Positions 22,601-30,825 of a stretch of DNA of 64,000 bases are shown here, piece by piece; positions within the stretch are counted from its first letter, which is position 1, and the number at the start of each line of letters is the position of its first letter. Source of the stretch: Impatiens glandulifera (Eukaryota > Streptophyta > Magnoliopsida > Ericales > Balsaminaceae); assembly GCF_907164915.1 (NCBI RefSeq), contig NW_025919501.1, positions 1 to 64,000 on the forward strand. Reading direction: 5' to 3'. The translations under genes were made by a program, and so were the position numbers. Under the pieces are notes generated by a model. The model saw only the letters and a list, made by a program, of their open reading frames with translations. It was not told the origin of the DNA and ran no database searches.

Positions 22601-22945
22601 GAATACTTGGCGGCCGGAAGTTGCTGTTCTCAACTCCTCTGGATCCAACAGCAGCTGAAGGACTTCGGTATTACAGCCGAAGAGTCCCCGATCTTCTGTG
22701 ACAACACAAGTGCCATTGCGATTACATACAACCCGGTTCTCCATTCCAGAACCAAGCACATCGACATAAGGCATCATTTCATTCGAGAGCATGTCACGCT
22801 GAAGCATATCCGGCTGGAATACGTACCGACCGACCAACAAGTAGCCGATATCTTCACAAAGCCTCTACAGGAAGCTAAGTTCTCTCAATTTAGACTTACT
22901 CTCGGTTTAACCGACATCAGTCAGATCCTTCCTAAGGATACTTAA
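19670..22945 (+). CDS. pol: Pol polyprotein (protease, integrase, RT, RNase H), copy 1
   Basis: An uninterrupted 1091-codon frame. Protease active site is [11 protein letters not shown] (Asp 32). The integrase zinc region is [10 protein letters not shown] with CSACQMGK; its catalytic triad is Asp 223 (HMDLFGP), Asp 286 (RSDRGTEF) and Glu 322 (NGLAERRNR), with the D-35-E spacing. The RT has [11 protein letters not shown] and the YVDD box at 771-774 ([10 protein letters not shown]). RNase H starts near residue 935 ([10 protein letters not shown]) and includes STAEAEYLA. Domain order is copia. The frame is open from 19664, where it overlaps the end of gag; there is no ATG at the start, so translation probably depends on +1 frameshifting from gag or on internal initiation. 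All catalytic residues are present, so it may be active. Confidence 0.94.
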   Translation: MDPSKCGYQIVVNMYILQDPKKRLGNSEWFLDSGCSRHMTGNSNLIIDIRSVTGAPITFGDNSKGKTVGKGKIVHGNLTIDNVLLVENLRFNLLSISQMCDAGYTVEFLKHACLVKNSQGIVLLTGNRIGNIYKVDWKTRVEHPICMIAKTDQTWLWHKRLNHLNMKTLNYIRGKKLVEGIPDIVFNQDKVCSACQMGKQTRSSFKSKGNLQSSRCLDLLHMDLFGPIQVISLGGMLYTMVVIDDYSRYTWVIFLPSKRETVSNLINLLKRLQNEKSTRINCIRSDRGTEFTNSTLTAYLDESGIRHELSSARTPQQNGLAERRNRTLKEAARSMIDDSGIAQKYWAEAINTACHTQNRSLINRFHNKTPYEVYFNRVPKLKYLRIFGCKCYIHNNGKTQLTAFDAKTDTDIMLGYSSVSKAYRVYNNRTATMEETIHVVFDESVESNTASCFDLHNRLENNDIHSDSEDETPVFRGFVHDLMGNIDTQPDQAVPQQEADTSVQPEEAGRSDNLGQPTDMSSLDQINGNLVDTLELNLRRNSKHPPEQIIGDPSEPVRTRSQLLEGYFNSAFISQIEPKRIDEALSDPDWILGMQEELNQFESSKVWYLVPRPKDKSVIGTRWVFRNKLNEDGLVTRNKARLVAQGYKQEEGIDFEESFAPVARIEAIRIFLAFAAFKNFKVFQMDVKSAFLNGDIREEVYVEQPPGFKNAAFPNHVYRLNKALYGLKQAPRAWYDTLTAFLLEHDFTIGSVDKTLFKFEKKEHILLVQIYVDDIIFGSTDPKLCDKFSKMMTDKFEMSMMGELSFFLGLQVKQLKEGTFISQPKYTKELLKKFGMDTCSSAATPMSSSIKLDRDDEGQSVDQIAYRGMIGSLLYLTASRPDILFAVGVCGRFQANPKQSHYTAAKRILKYLKGTPDVGLWYPKDSSFNLTSYSDADYAGCKIDRKSTSGTCQFLGDRLVSWHSKKQTSVATSTAEAEYLAAGSCCSQLLWIQQQLKDFGITAEESPIFCDNTSAIAITYNPVLHSRTKHIDIRHHFIREHVTLKHIRLEYVPTDQQVADIFTKPLQEAKFSQFRLTLGLTDISQILPKDT

Positions 22946-23464
22946 AAGGAAAACCGGCTTCGACAGATAAAACAGGTAGTTCTTCTTAAGCTGCTGATCT
23001 TTGAATTCTCAAGATGCCTATGGAAGACCCGCCCAGCTCATCAGAAAGAGTAAACCGACCGGCTACTTGGTGGAAACACCAACTAACCGCATCGGGATGA
23101 ACAACTGATGACTGACCGGTTCTGAAGCAGGTCATCCCAGATTATTTGAATTTCACAGATGTGGAACAACTACCAATGTTTGTAGATATCTGTCCTCAAA
23201 ATGTTGCCTTTTCAAAGAAAACTGGTCGCGCCTAAAAAGACGTGAAGATCTTTTGATATCTTTCATGGTTCAGGCCTATGACCGACACCTAGACTGCAAA
23301 CATACCCATTTTGGTGAAAAACCTTTTATCCTGCAGTTAATACATGTCACTCCATTTAATGCCTGGACAATAGGTTAGCCCCTAAACTAGTATTTAAGAG
23401 AGGGAAACGCTCACCACAAAACTCACAAGTCACAAGAATATCCTCTCACTAAGGCAAACTAACC
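22946..23464 (+). promoter_or_regulatory. Spacer and putative promoter of accessory gene A, copy 1
   Basis: A non-coding stretch between the pol stop and gene A. TATTTAAG at 23391-23398, in the context CTAAACTAGTATTTAAG, is followed by a leader (CACAAAACTCACAAGTCAC) and the ATG at 23465. Copy 2 keeps the same TATA context and leader on the minus strand near 53750, and also the upstream block with GAAGATCTTTTGATATCTTT. Conservation between two diverged copies supports function; promoter activity is inferred. Confidence 0.55.
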
Positions 23465-24199
23465 ATGTCTCAATTCCCAAACATCCTCCAAGTAGATTTT
23501 GAATCCTGTACCGGTACCGAACACTATGAGGTGTATCGGATGATTAAGAAGTTAGAAGACACTGGTCTCTAGTACTTTCTGGATGATAAGCAAATCATCT
23601 ACCCTGCATCCGTCATGGAATTCTACTACAATGCCAGGGTATTCCGGGGCACACCCCATTTCGAGACCCACATCCAATCCAAGGTTGGGGGTGTAATTTT
23701 CGATTTCACCGAGCAGGACTTTGCTCGGTGTTTCAGTCTGCCTAAGCAAGGGATCACAGATCTCAATCCTCCTGCAGACATTAAGGCTGAGGTATCCCTA
23801 GCCTTTGCTCGGTCGGATGAGCCTGTCAATGATCATGGTTCTAAATCTCTCTTGAGGGCTGAGTACCAGCTCCTCAATGATGTGTTAGGAAGGGGCATCT
23901 TTGGAAGAGATGTCACCAATACCTACTGCGTGGCAAGTTTCAATATGATGGCCGCCATCATTACTGGCACACCGGTAAACTGGTCCCGGGTGCTGTTCGA
24001 CACCTTAGTTTGGATGATTAACGTTCAGTCAGTCGGTCTCATTCCCCAAATGAGCACCCTTCTGGTGGAACTCGGCGTTCCAACTTGCCCTGGCGAAGGC
24101 CTGAACCAGGCTCAGGTGCTAACTAGGGAAATGACCGACTCTTTCTATAGTCGGTTTGAAAGAGAATGGAGGAGGAGGAACTTCAACCCCCCTCGCTAA
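23465..24199 (+). pseudogene. Accessory gene A (env-position paralogue), copy 1, one nonsense codon
   Basis: Read through its single stop, the frame runs 244 codons from MSQFPNILQVDF. The stop is TAG at 23570-23572 (codon 36), where copy 2 has a Gln codon. The protein shares its plan with genes B and C: a TGL..FL phrase near residue 35, LPKQGITDL near 92-100, a Leu-rich block (RAEYQLLNDV) and VNWSRVLFDTL at about 171. The shared domain resembles the uncharacterised putative plant transposon protein family found in the env position of Sireviruses; I cannot verify that here. No signal peptide or membrane helix is visible. Downstream ATGs could give an N-truncated product. Confidence 0.7.
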
Positions 24200-24694
24200 G
24201 TCACTTCGTCTGGCATCCGGTCGTTTTGCTGCATGTACCGGATGCATCATTAATCTATTCAACTCTGACCATATCGGCTCATCCATGTCCACTTCGGTTT
24301 TATTTGTGCTTTCCTTAACTTCATCATTTATGTATGTCATTTTCGGTGTTGTCTCTACCGTTTTCGGTCTCCATCTAATCTATATCATTATGTGTTAAAT
24401 GCATTTAATGAGATAATCCAATTTAATGAGATAACTCCCAACCACCCGCATATTTAATTCCCAACTAATCTGGTCACTTTCCAACTAACATTTACCTCGA
24501 GATTTGCAAACCGCCACTTCCCAATGCACTTTGAAAAGGAAAAGATTCTCTTCTTTAATAAAACAAAACTGACCATCAATGCACAGATTTTCCCTCCAAA
24601 ACCGATTCTATATAAGGAGCCATCCTCCTTTCATTTTCTCACATCCACAATCACTAGTATTTCTCTTGAATCTCTCTCTCTCTACATCATAATC
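24200..24694 (+). promoter_or_regulatory. Spacer and putative promoter of accessory gene B, copy 1
   Basis: A canonical TATATAAG (24609-24616, context GATTCTATATAAGGAGCC) lies 86 bp upstream of the gene B ATG. A CT-rich leader ending TCTCTCTCTCTACATCAT follows it. Copy 2 retains CCTATATAAGGAGCCATCCT and a CT-rich leader on minus at about 52500-52520. No other gene is visible in the spacer. Confidence 0.62.
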
Positions 24695-25402
24695 ATGCCA
24701 AGCCGAACTTTGGGAAATTTTCTAAGTGTTGACTTCGGCTCATGCTTGGCCGAATGGGACTATGACCACCCAAAGAAACACATGTTTGAAAGTCTCATTG
24801 TTACCGGTCTACAAGCCTTCCTTGACGAATCCGGTCCCATACTGACTGAGGATGTCAAGGAATTTTTCAGAAATGCCATCAACTGGGGAGATCGCATTGT
24901 AACCACTGTAAGGAATCATACCTTCCGGCTTGATGAAGCCGAATTTGCCACCCTCTTCAGTCTGCCCAAAGAAGGGTTCTCTGATTTTCCGGCCATGGAG
25001 GGAACTGATGAATACTACTATGGGTTCCGCTGCTTAGGAACCTTCGATACGGTGGAAACCCATGGGTTAAAAACCCGCCTCGGTCGTAGTACTCAGTTAC
25101 TTCTTGAGATTGTCACTCGATCCATTCTGTGCCAATCTCGAAGTCAGCGGTATTCAAAGAATACCTACCACATCATGACCCACATCTACAACCACACGCC
25201 CATCAATTGGGCAGCGGTCCTCTTTCAAATTTTGAGGAAAATGGTGCGGACCAAGAAGGGTCTCGGCTTTGCACCCCATATCAGCAGGTTGATTCTCAAG
25301 CACCGGCCAGATTTTGGACCGGGTACACCGGCATCCCCCTCAAATATTCTCGATAGAGATGCCGTGGTGGAAAAGTATTCCAAAATGGTGCTTACTGCTT
25401 AA
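24695..25402 (+). CDS. Accessory gene B (env-position paralogue), copy 1
   Basis: An intact 235-residue protein starting MPSRTLGNFLSVDFGSC. I chose this ATG because an upstream in-frame ATG (24524) lies before the TATA box and because copy 2 starts with the same MPSRTLGNFL. It shares the A/B/C domain: TGLQAFLDE near residue 38, EAEFATLFSLPKEGFSDF at 81-98, TQLLLEIVTRSI, INWAAVLFQILRKM from residue 170, GLGFAPHISRLIL, and a C-terminal GPGTPA. There is no signal peptide, membrane segment or known catalytic motif. Biochemical role is unknown; being intact in two independent insertions suggests it is useful to the element. Confidence 0.78.
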   Translation: MPSRTLGNFLSVDFGSCLAEWDYDHPKKHMFESLIVTGLQAFLDESGPILTEDVKEFFRNAINWGDRIVTTVRNHTFRLDEAEFATLFSLPKEGFSDFPAMEGTDEYYYGFRCLGTFDTVETHGLKTRLGRSTQLLLEIVTRSILCQSRSQRYSKNTYHIMTHIYNHTPINWAAVLFQILRKMVRTKKGLGFAPHISRLILKHRPDFGPGTPASPSNILDRDAVVEKYSKMVLTA

Positions 25403-25895
25403 ACATCTTTACTTAAAATGTCTTTCTTTCGTTCTATCGGTTTCCATTCTAATAAAATATCGTTTCAGTTTTGATCGCTTCTCTTTACTCTCTGTATCTA
25501 TCTAACATAACCGGCTTAATATCGTTCGTATCCGGTTTCATAAAATCTGCTTAAAACTGTTAAACACCGATCAATCAAAATATCTGAAACATTATTAGAA
25601 ACCGATCTACCATTCGGTCTCAAAGAAAAGATTGTGTCATCCATGACATGGACAAAATTTTGGAGGGAAAACTCCCGCTCAAAGATGCCGCCCACCGTTT
25701 CGTACGTAACCGCCCATAGTTTGGCGTCCTTTCGTTTGGAGGGAAAACTCCCGCCCATTCATGATGGGACGGTTTGGCTTCCAAACCGTGCCTATAAAAG
25801 GGGAGCCTTCATCACATTTGTCATTTTCACACAAATTCACTTTCTCTCTCTAAATCCTTCGAAACCGATTTCTCTCATTCTCAAACTATTCAAAC
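25403..25895 (+). promoter_or_regulatory. Spacer and putative promoter of accessory gene C, copy 1
   Basis: TATAAAAG at 25793-25800 (context GTGCCTATAAAAGGGG) sits 103 bp upstream of the gene C ATG, with a leader containing TTTCTCTCTCTAAATCC. Upstream are two direct copies of TTGGAGGGAAAACTCCCGC (25660-25678 and 25736-25754), each an imperfect palindrome. Copy 2 keeps two equivalents (51309-51327, 51385-51403), the TATA box and the leader. The TCCCGCC core resembles E2F sites; that resemblance is inference. Confidence 0.62.
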
Positions 25896-28703
25896 ATGGG
25901 CCGTGATGCGGTATTGTTCAAACTATACTCTCAAGTGGACTTTGAAGAGATTCGGCAGAATGGAACAACCGGGGCAAAAGACGTAATTGACCGACTGATT
26001 AAAACCGGTCTGGGATATTTTCTGGAGGGACCTCACGTAATTTACAAGAACGCGGTCGAAGAGTTCTTCAAAACCGCAACCATCTCCTACGATAGGATTC
26101 TCGCAACGGTTTGCGGTTCCCAAGTTGAGATCACCGAAGCCGTGGTGGCCGAGAGTCTGCATCTCCCAACTACCGGCATGGACGCAACAGCAGAGATGGA
26201 CGATGATATCTTTAAGATGGCTTGCCGCCGTTTATCAGCAACCAACGAGCCGGTCACCACATCCGGAAAGAAACAGATGTTGAAACCGGAGCTTATCCCG
26301 GCATGTGACGTCTTTGCCAGGGCGATACTGGCAAGAGGAGGAAATTTCAGCAATCTGACCAGAGACAAAATCAAAATGATTTTTCGTCTGATGGAAGGAA
26401 CAGAGGTGAACTGGGCACGATCGGTCTTCAGCAATCTCATGGACATGGTAAGACCGGACTCAGACAGGTCGTGGGGGTACGCCGTACAACTCGGCAAGAT
26501 CTTCTTACACTTGAACATCAACGTCGGTCCCGGTGTTGGGATAATAAAACGTAGCATCATCAGATCAAGGCATTTTCTTCCAAGAAAGCAGTCGGCCTCC
26601 AGTTCCACAGGTGGCCGAAAGAAGAAAGCCGCAAAGAAAAATACCCCGGCAAAAGCAAACACCGGAGGGAAGAGAAAAGAAAAGGTAATTTTCGAAGACC
26701 CACCTCAACAAACAGAGGATGAGGAGTGGGACGATGAGGAAGCCGACACAGAGGGAACCGAAAACAGAACGGACCATGACGATGACCTTTCGGCTCGAAG
26801 TCCGAACGATGCCGAACATAGCATCAATCCTGAGACTACCGAGGGTGAGGATGGGGTTGACACAGGTGCCAATGATGAAGGCCTCAGCAGGGAAGAAGCC
26901 GATGAGGCCGAGGCCGAAAGACTAGCACAGAATATCTTTTTCGGCATCAACAAGCGGGACGAGGACGTCATAGGTTTATATCTGGAGTGGCATGAATACC
27001 GGTTTGATACAAAGTATAAAGACATCCTATCAGACCTCTCGCAAGAAAATTGCATCGCCAGATTGGAGGAAGTCGAGAAGATGATCTTAAGCCTCACAAA
27101 ATCCAATACCATTCATGAGGTACAATGCCGAACTTGCCTACTGATACCGAGAAGTCATCTTCGACAGATAAGAAGGCGTATCAGAAAGATTAAGGAAGAA
27201 TATGCCGAAGGGGGATCGGTGTCTACAGTAGCACCGCGAGTATTGGAAAAGCTTGAAAAGGGCAAACTGGAAATTCGGCAGGAAATAGAGCGGCTGGAAG
27301 CCATATGCAATCAGAAAGAAGTACCGGTATATACCGCTCCAGTCATCGAAGAATTTCCAATTGACTGGACAACAACCTCAAGAGAGGACACCGAGACACC
27401 GAGGGACATTGAGACACCGATGCAGGAAAATGCTGAGATACCGACTTCAAAGACTGTTGAGGTACAAAGTTTAGAAAATGTCGAGGTACCAATCTCAGAG
27501 GTTGCGGTAACGAACTTGGAGGATGCGGTCACATTGGAACCTCCTAATGAGAATGCTGCACTGATGGACTCCGGTGAGAGAGCCGATCCTGATACGACCG
27601 AGCAGTCCCCTCCCACTCCACCACCGGAAGCCACCGTTTCAGTTCCTCCTAAGGAATGGATTGAAGACCGGCTCCAAGAGTTTGAAGCATCCGTCTCTGG
27701 GCGGATTGGTGAGCAACTTAAGAAATTTGAAGTGTCCACATCGGGGCAGATTGAAGACCGGCTTCAGAAATTTGAGGCATCAATGTCAGAGCAGATTGAT
27801 GACCGCATACTTGACCACAACGTCTCTAAGCTTCAACCGCTCAAGGATAGATGCGAGAACATTTTCGATACGGCTATGCAGTTCGCCGATGTGACAAAAC
27901 AGGTTGTGGATCAACACCAAGCACGCCTAGCGGAACTCAGCACCGGATTGTGGGAAGAGGCCGGTGAGCGAGCAAACTGTGCTCAGCATATTGTAGCTCT
28001 AGAGGGTATCACTTCTGAATTCAAGAAGGATTTCGAACGGGTCGACACGACAATCGACCGGGTCTCGGCGCTGGAAGAGACGAATAAGACTCTCGTGGCC
28101 GAGGTAAAGGCACTCACCGAGCAGATGGCCGAAATCCTGAAAGCTAAGGAAAACGCGGATGCCGCTGCTATAGAGGCCGATGCTCTGGTTGCTAAGAGAG
28201 TCCAGGAAAGGCTGGACGCCGAAGTTAGCAGAGACAAAGAGGCGCCGCGAGCGACTCAGCTGACCGAGGAAGAAGTAGAGGCCGAAAGAATAAGAAGGGC
28301 CGAGCTTTTATATCCAGGATATGCTGAGCAAATGGCAAGACAAGCTGCGGATGATGCCGCGCGGCTGGAAAGACAAAAACGTGGGCTGGAAGAGTTCTCC
28401 GAAGCAAACAAGAAGAAAAAGAAAGTGGCCGCTTCCGTTTCAGCACCGGTCGCCTCTGCTTCAGAACCAAAGAAAAGAAAGAAGCCGGCTCCTAAGAAAG
28501 TTCGAATTGTGGAGATGCTCAATACAATTTCTGACCCGGTCGAGACGGGCACTTCGCAGCAAGACGATCAAGTCGAGGATGAATTCGAAGAACAGCTGCG
28601 GTCCCGATCTAAGCGACCACGACACTCCACGCAACCGCAACCGCAACCGCCACCGCAACCGAAGAGAAAGAAGAGTGCCTACGAATTCACGGACTCGGAA
28701 TAG
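25896..28703 (+). CDS. Accessory gene C: long paralogue with coiled coil and nuclear-type signals, copy 1
   Basis: A 935-residue intact protein. Residues 1-220 are the A/B/C domain (TGLGYFLEGPHVIY, AESLHLPTTGMDA, VNWARSVFSNLMDM at 171, NVGPGVGI). Then come a Lys-rich segment (GGRKKKAAKKNTPAK), a long acidic stretch, a Pro/Glu/Val-rich linker with repeated EVP phrases, repeated DRLQ.FEAS units near 590-630 and a predicted coiled coil (about 640-850; LEETNKTLVAEVKALTEQM). Two basic clusters end the protein (PKKRKKPAPKK, then PKRKKSAYEFTDSE). No signal peptide or membrane helix is visible, which argues against an envelope glycoprotein and for a nuclear or scaffold role. Function unknown. Confidence 0.8.
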   Translation: MGRDAVLFKLYSQVDFEEIRQNGTTGAKDVIDRLIKTGLGYFLEGPHVIYKNAVEEFFKTATISYDRILATVCGSQVEITEAVVAESLHLPTTGMDATAEMDDDIFKMACRRLSATNEPVTTSGKKQMLKPELIPACDVFARAILARGGNFSNLTRDKIKMIFRLMEGTEVNWARSVFSNLMDMVRPDSDRSWGYAVQLGKIFLHLNINVGPGVGIIKRSIIRSRHFLPRKQSASSSTGGRKKKAAKKNTPAKANTGGKRKEKVIFEDPPQQTEDEEWDDEEADTEGTENRTDHDDDLSARSPNDAEHSINPETTEGEDGVDTGANDEGLSREEADEAEAERLAQNIFFGINKRDEDVIGLYLEWHEYRFDTKYKDILSDLSQENCIARLEEVEKMILSLTKSNTIHEVQCRTCLLIPRSHLRQIRRRIRKIKEEYAEGGSVSTVAPRVLEKLEKGKLEIRQEIERLEAICNQKEVPVYTAPVIEEFPIDWTTTSREDTETPRDIETPMQENAEIPTSKTVEVQSLENVEVPISEVAVTNLEDAVTLEPPNENAALMDSGERADPDTTEQSPPTPPPEATVSVPPKEWIEDRLQEFEASVSGRIGEQLKKFEVSTSGQIEDRLQKFEASMSEQIDDRILDHNVSKLQPLKDRCENIFDTAMQFADVTKQVVDQHQARLAELSTGLWEEAGERANCAQHIVALEGITSEFKKDFERVDTTIDRVSALEETNKTLVAEVKALTEQMAEILKAKENADAAAIEADALVAKRVQERLDAEVSRDKEAPRATQLTEEEVEAERIRRAELLYPGYAEQMARQAADDAARLERQKRGLEEFSEANKKKKKVAASVSAPVASASEPKKRKKPAPKKVRIVEMLNTISDPVETGTSQQDDQVEDEFEEQLRSRSKRPRHSTQPQPQPPPQPKRKKSAYEFTDSE

Positions 28704-28815
28704 GGACTATCTTTCCTTTTACTTGTCTTAGTATTTATGCTCTGTCTTTCGGTTTTATATAGATATATATAAAAGTTATTTTTGAATATCGGCCTCATTT
28801 TGCGTTTCTACTTGG

Positions 28816-29020
28816 TTTTGATAATTTTAAATAAAATAATCAAAAAGGGAGAAATTGTTAGATAAATGATAGAGATTCTTCCAAAATCTCCTCCCTCAAA
28901 ATTTTTCGAAAAATTCTCTAAGTCTTTTTCAAAAAACCGGCCAAACAAAACAACCGGCCTACGGTTGCAAACTTACATAATTTTGATAATTTTAAATAAA
29001 ATAATCAAAAAGGGAGAAAT
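28816..29020 (+). other. Duplicated polypurine tract before the 3' LTR, copy 1
   Basis: AAAAAGGGAGAAAT immediately precedes the 3' LTR (about 29007-29020) and is the likely plus-strand primer. A block of about 50 bp around it, including the first bases of the LTR (TGTTAGATAAAT), is duplicated 165 bp upstream at 28816-28867. Copy 2 has the same duplication (48170-48190 and 48333-48360, minus). Repeated PPTs are reported as typical of Sireviruses. Confidence 0.8.
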
Positions 29021-30349
29021 TGTTAGATAAATTCATACCGGTTCAAATAAACCTAACTTAAACAAACTTCCTATGCAGGAACAAGGAACCGGACCGGATG
29101 AACAGAAGAGAACCAACTGAAGAAACCGAACCGGTCAAGTTACCATACCGATCAAGAGTATTCGGAGCATAACCAAACAAGGAAGGATCGGCCAAAGCTC
29201 AAAAACCGGAATCTTCATACAGCCGATCAATCCATAAGGCAATCATAACCGGAAGAAGTCCGGTTACTTCACTATCAAAAGACATTCGGCCAAGTCAAGT
29301 GGCCGACCCGTACAAGAAGACACTTTGGGTATCTGTTGAGAATGATACCAAAGGAACAGACTGAATACTTCCATATCCATGCAAGTCTGAGGAAAGACTG
29401 TAGGCTGCAGAAAACAGTACTACCGGATCCTTCTACTTCGGGATAAGCCAGAAAGGAAATCTTCAAAGTACAGACAACTGTCCAAGCAGACAGTGCCTAC
29501 ATTAAGTAAAAGACAAACCCAGCAGGTTTGCTTTACAGACCGGCAGGTCTGAAACAGGATGCCAGGTCTGAGATTGACCGTCAGGTCTGAAGAGACGACC
29601 GACAGGTCTGAGACACTGAATCACTGCACCTCTGATCAGCCAATCAGATTCAAGGCAGTGAAATATGACCGTTGGCATATTTCACTTATAAAAGGAGGCA
29701 GTTGCAGAAGAGTAAATGCGGGATATTGAGCAGTTACTAAGAATTACTAAGTGGGACAAACATTGAGACAACAAAAGCTAAGTGCATTTACTACAAGTGA
29801 TAACAGTGTGGTATTCTAAGAAAGCCTAAGTGCTAAATTCTAAGTGTGTGTGCTACAATTTCAGTGAGAATTGTAAGAGTGTTATCGAGTAGGAAATAAG
29901 TCTCGATCGAATTGTATTTGTATTCCTTAGTGAATATCCTTCTCGCGGTTTCGAGAGGAAGGGGTGACGTAGGAGTTTTATCTCCGAACATCCATAAAAT
30001 CTGTTGTGTTATTTACTTTCTGTTGGCTTCACTACATAACCGACTAACCTAACCATACCGCTCCAAACCAACTTCATACTGACCATACCGAATATCCAGA
30101 TAACCGAAACCGACCCACCATTCTTCAAATCTCCATCATCCGAAACCGACTCCGCCTATCATACACGTGTACCGCGTCAACTTGAAAGCAAACCTCTTCC
30201 GCGCTTGAACTTAGTTCAAGGGTTTGTGACAGGTTGTGTAGTATTGAAACCCCGGTGTTGATCTCTAACAGGATTAATCACCACCCTACGAGTGTGAACC
30301 GCTAACCGGTCCAACCCCCGGTCCACCAGCGGCGACCTAGATCCTAACA
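29021..30349 (+). repeat. 3' LTR of copy 1
   Basis: Same length as the 5' LTR (1329 bp), differing by about eight substitutions in a manual comparison. TATA box and U3 repeats are retained. It ends CTAACA followed by the GAGTT target duplication. Confidence 0.92.
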
Positions 30350-30379
30350 GAGTTGTAATAGGTATCATAAAAATGTGTA

Positions 30380-30650
30380 GTAATATGCGTATGCGTGAGT
30401 TATGACTCACACGTATTACAATATGCGTCTTTTATGACTCACGCGTATTCTAATATAACTCACGTGTATTGTAATACGCGTGAGTCATAACTCACGCGTA
30501 TTACAATATGACTCACGCATATTGTAATACACGTCAGTTATGACTCACGTGTATTACAATATGACTCACGCATATTGTAATACACGTCAGTTATGACTCA
30601 CGCGTATTACAATATGACTCACGTATATTACAATATGCGTGAGTTTAACA
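30380..30650. repeat. Palindromic ACTCACGCGTATTACAATATG repeat block in the MULE
   Basis: About eight to ten units of a 20-bp phrase (ACTCACGCGTATTACAATAT) occur in alternating orientations, forming a 66-bp higher-order repeat and potential hairpins. The block lies between the retrotransposon insertion and the 3' end of the transposase gene. It resembles the CG-rich inverted motifs of the TIRs (GATTTCATTCACGCG) in style but not in exact sequence. Confidence 0.75.
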
Positions 30651-30825
30651 TTATTACTGTATGGCCAACCTGGATGTATTATACAATCTGTATACAACTT
30701 TCAAATAAAAAAACATAGACAATATTCATGTAATTGAAAACCAACAATCAATCAGTATACAACTTTCAACTTTCAACTTTCAAATAAAAAAACATAGACA
30801 ATATTCAAAATTGCATAGACAATAT

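Larger units (their letters stand above)
16468..30349 (+). mobile_element. Sirevirus-like Ty1/copia retrotransposon, copy 1 (13.9 kb)
   Basis: Two 1329-bp LTRs (16468-17796, 29021-30349) share TGTTAG...CTAACA ends and are flanked by identical 5-bp repeats GAGTT (16463-16467, 30350-30354). Internal order is PBS, gag, pol (protease-integrase-RT-RNase H, so copia type), then paralogous accessory genes A, B and C, then duplicated polypurine tracts. By eye the LTRs differ at only about eight positions, so the insertion is recent. Gag, pol, B and C are open; A has one stop. Size, iMet primer site, extra genes after pol and repeated PPT fit Sireviruses (SIRE/Maximus group). It sits tail-to-tail between the two MULE genes. 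Confidence 0.92.

Noticed and set aside
23570..23572. Programmed read-through of the gene A stop codon
   Set aside because: Copy 2 has a sense codon there and is broken elsewhere, so simple decay explains both better.
24524..24694. Upstream in-frame ATG for accessory gene B
   Set aside because: It would place the start before a canonical TATA box, and copy 2 begins at the equivalent of 24695.
25896..28703. Calling gene C an envelope gene
   Set aside because: No signal peptide, membrane helix or cleavage motif is visible; only its position after pol suggests env.
30380..30650. CRISPR-like array
   Set aside because: Units alternate in orientation, have no unique spacers, and the DNA is a plant transposon.
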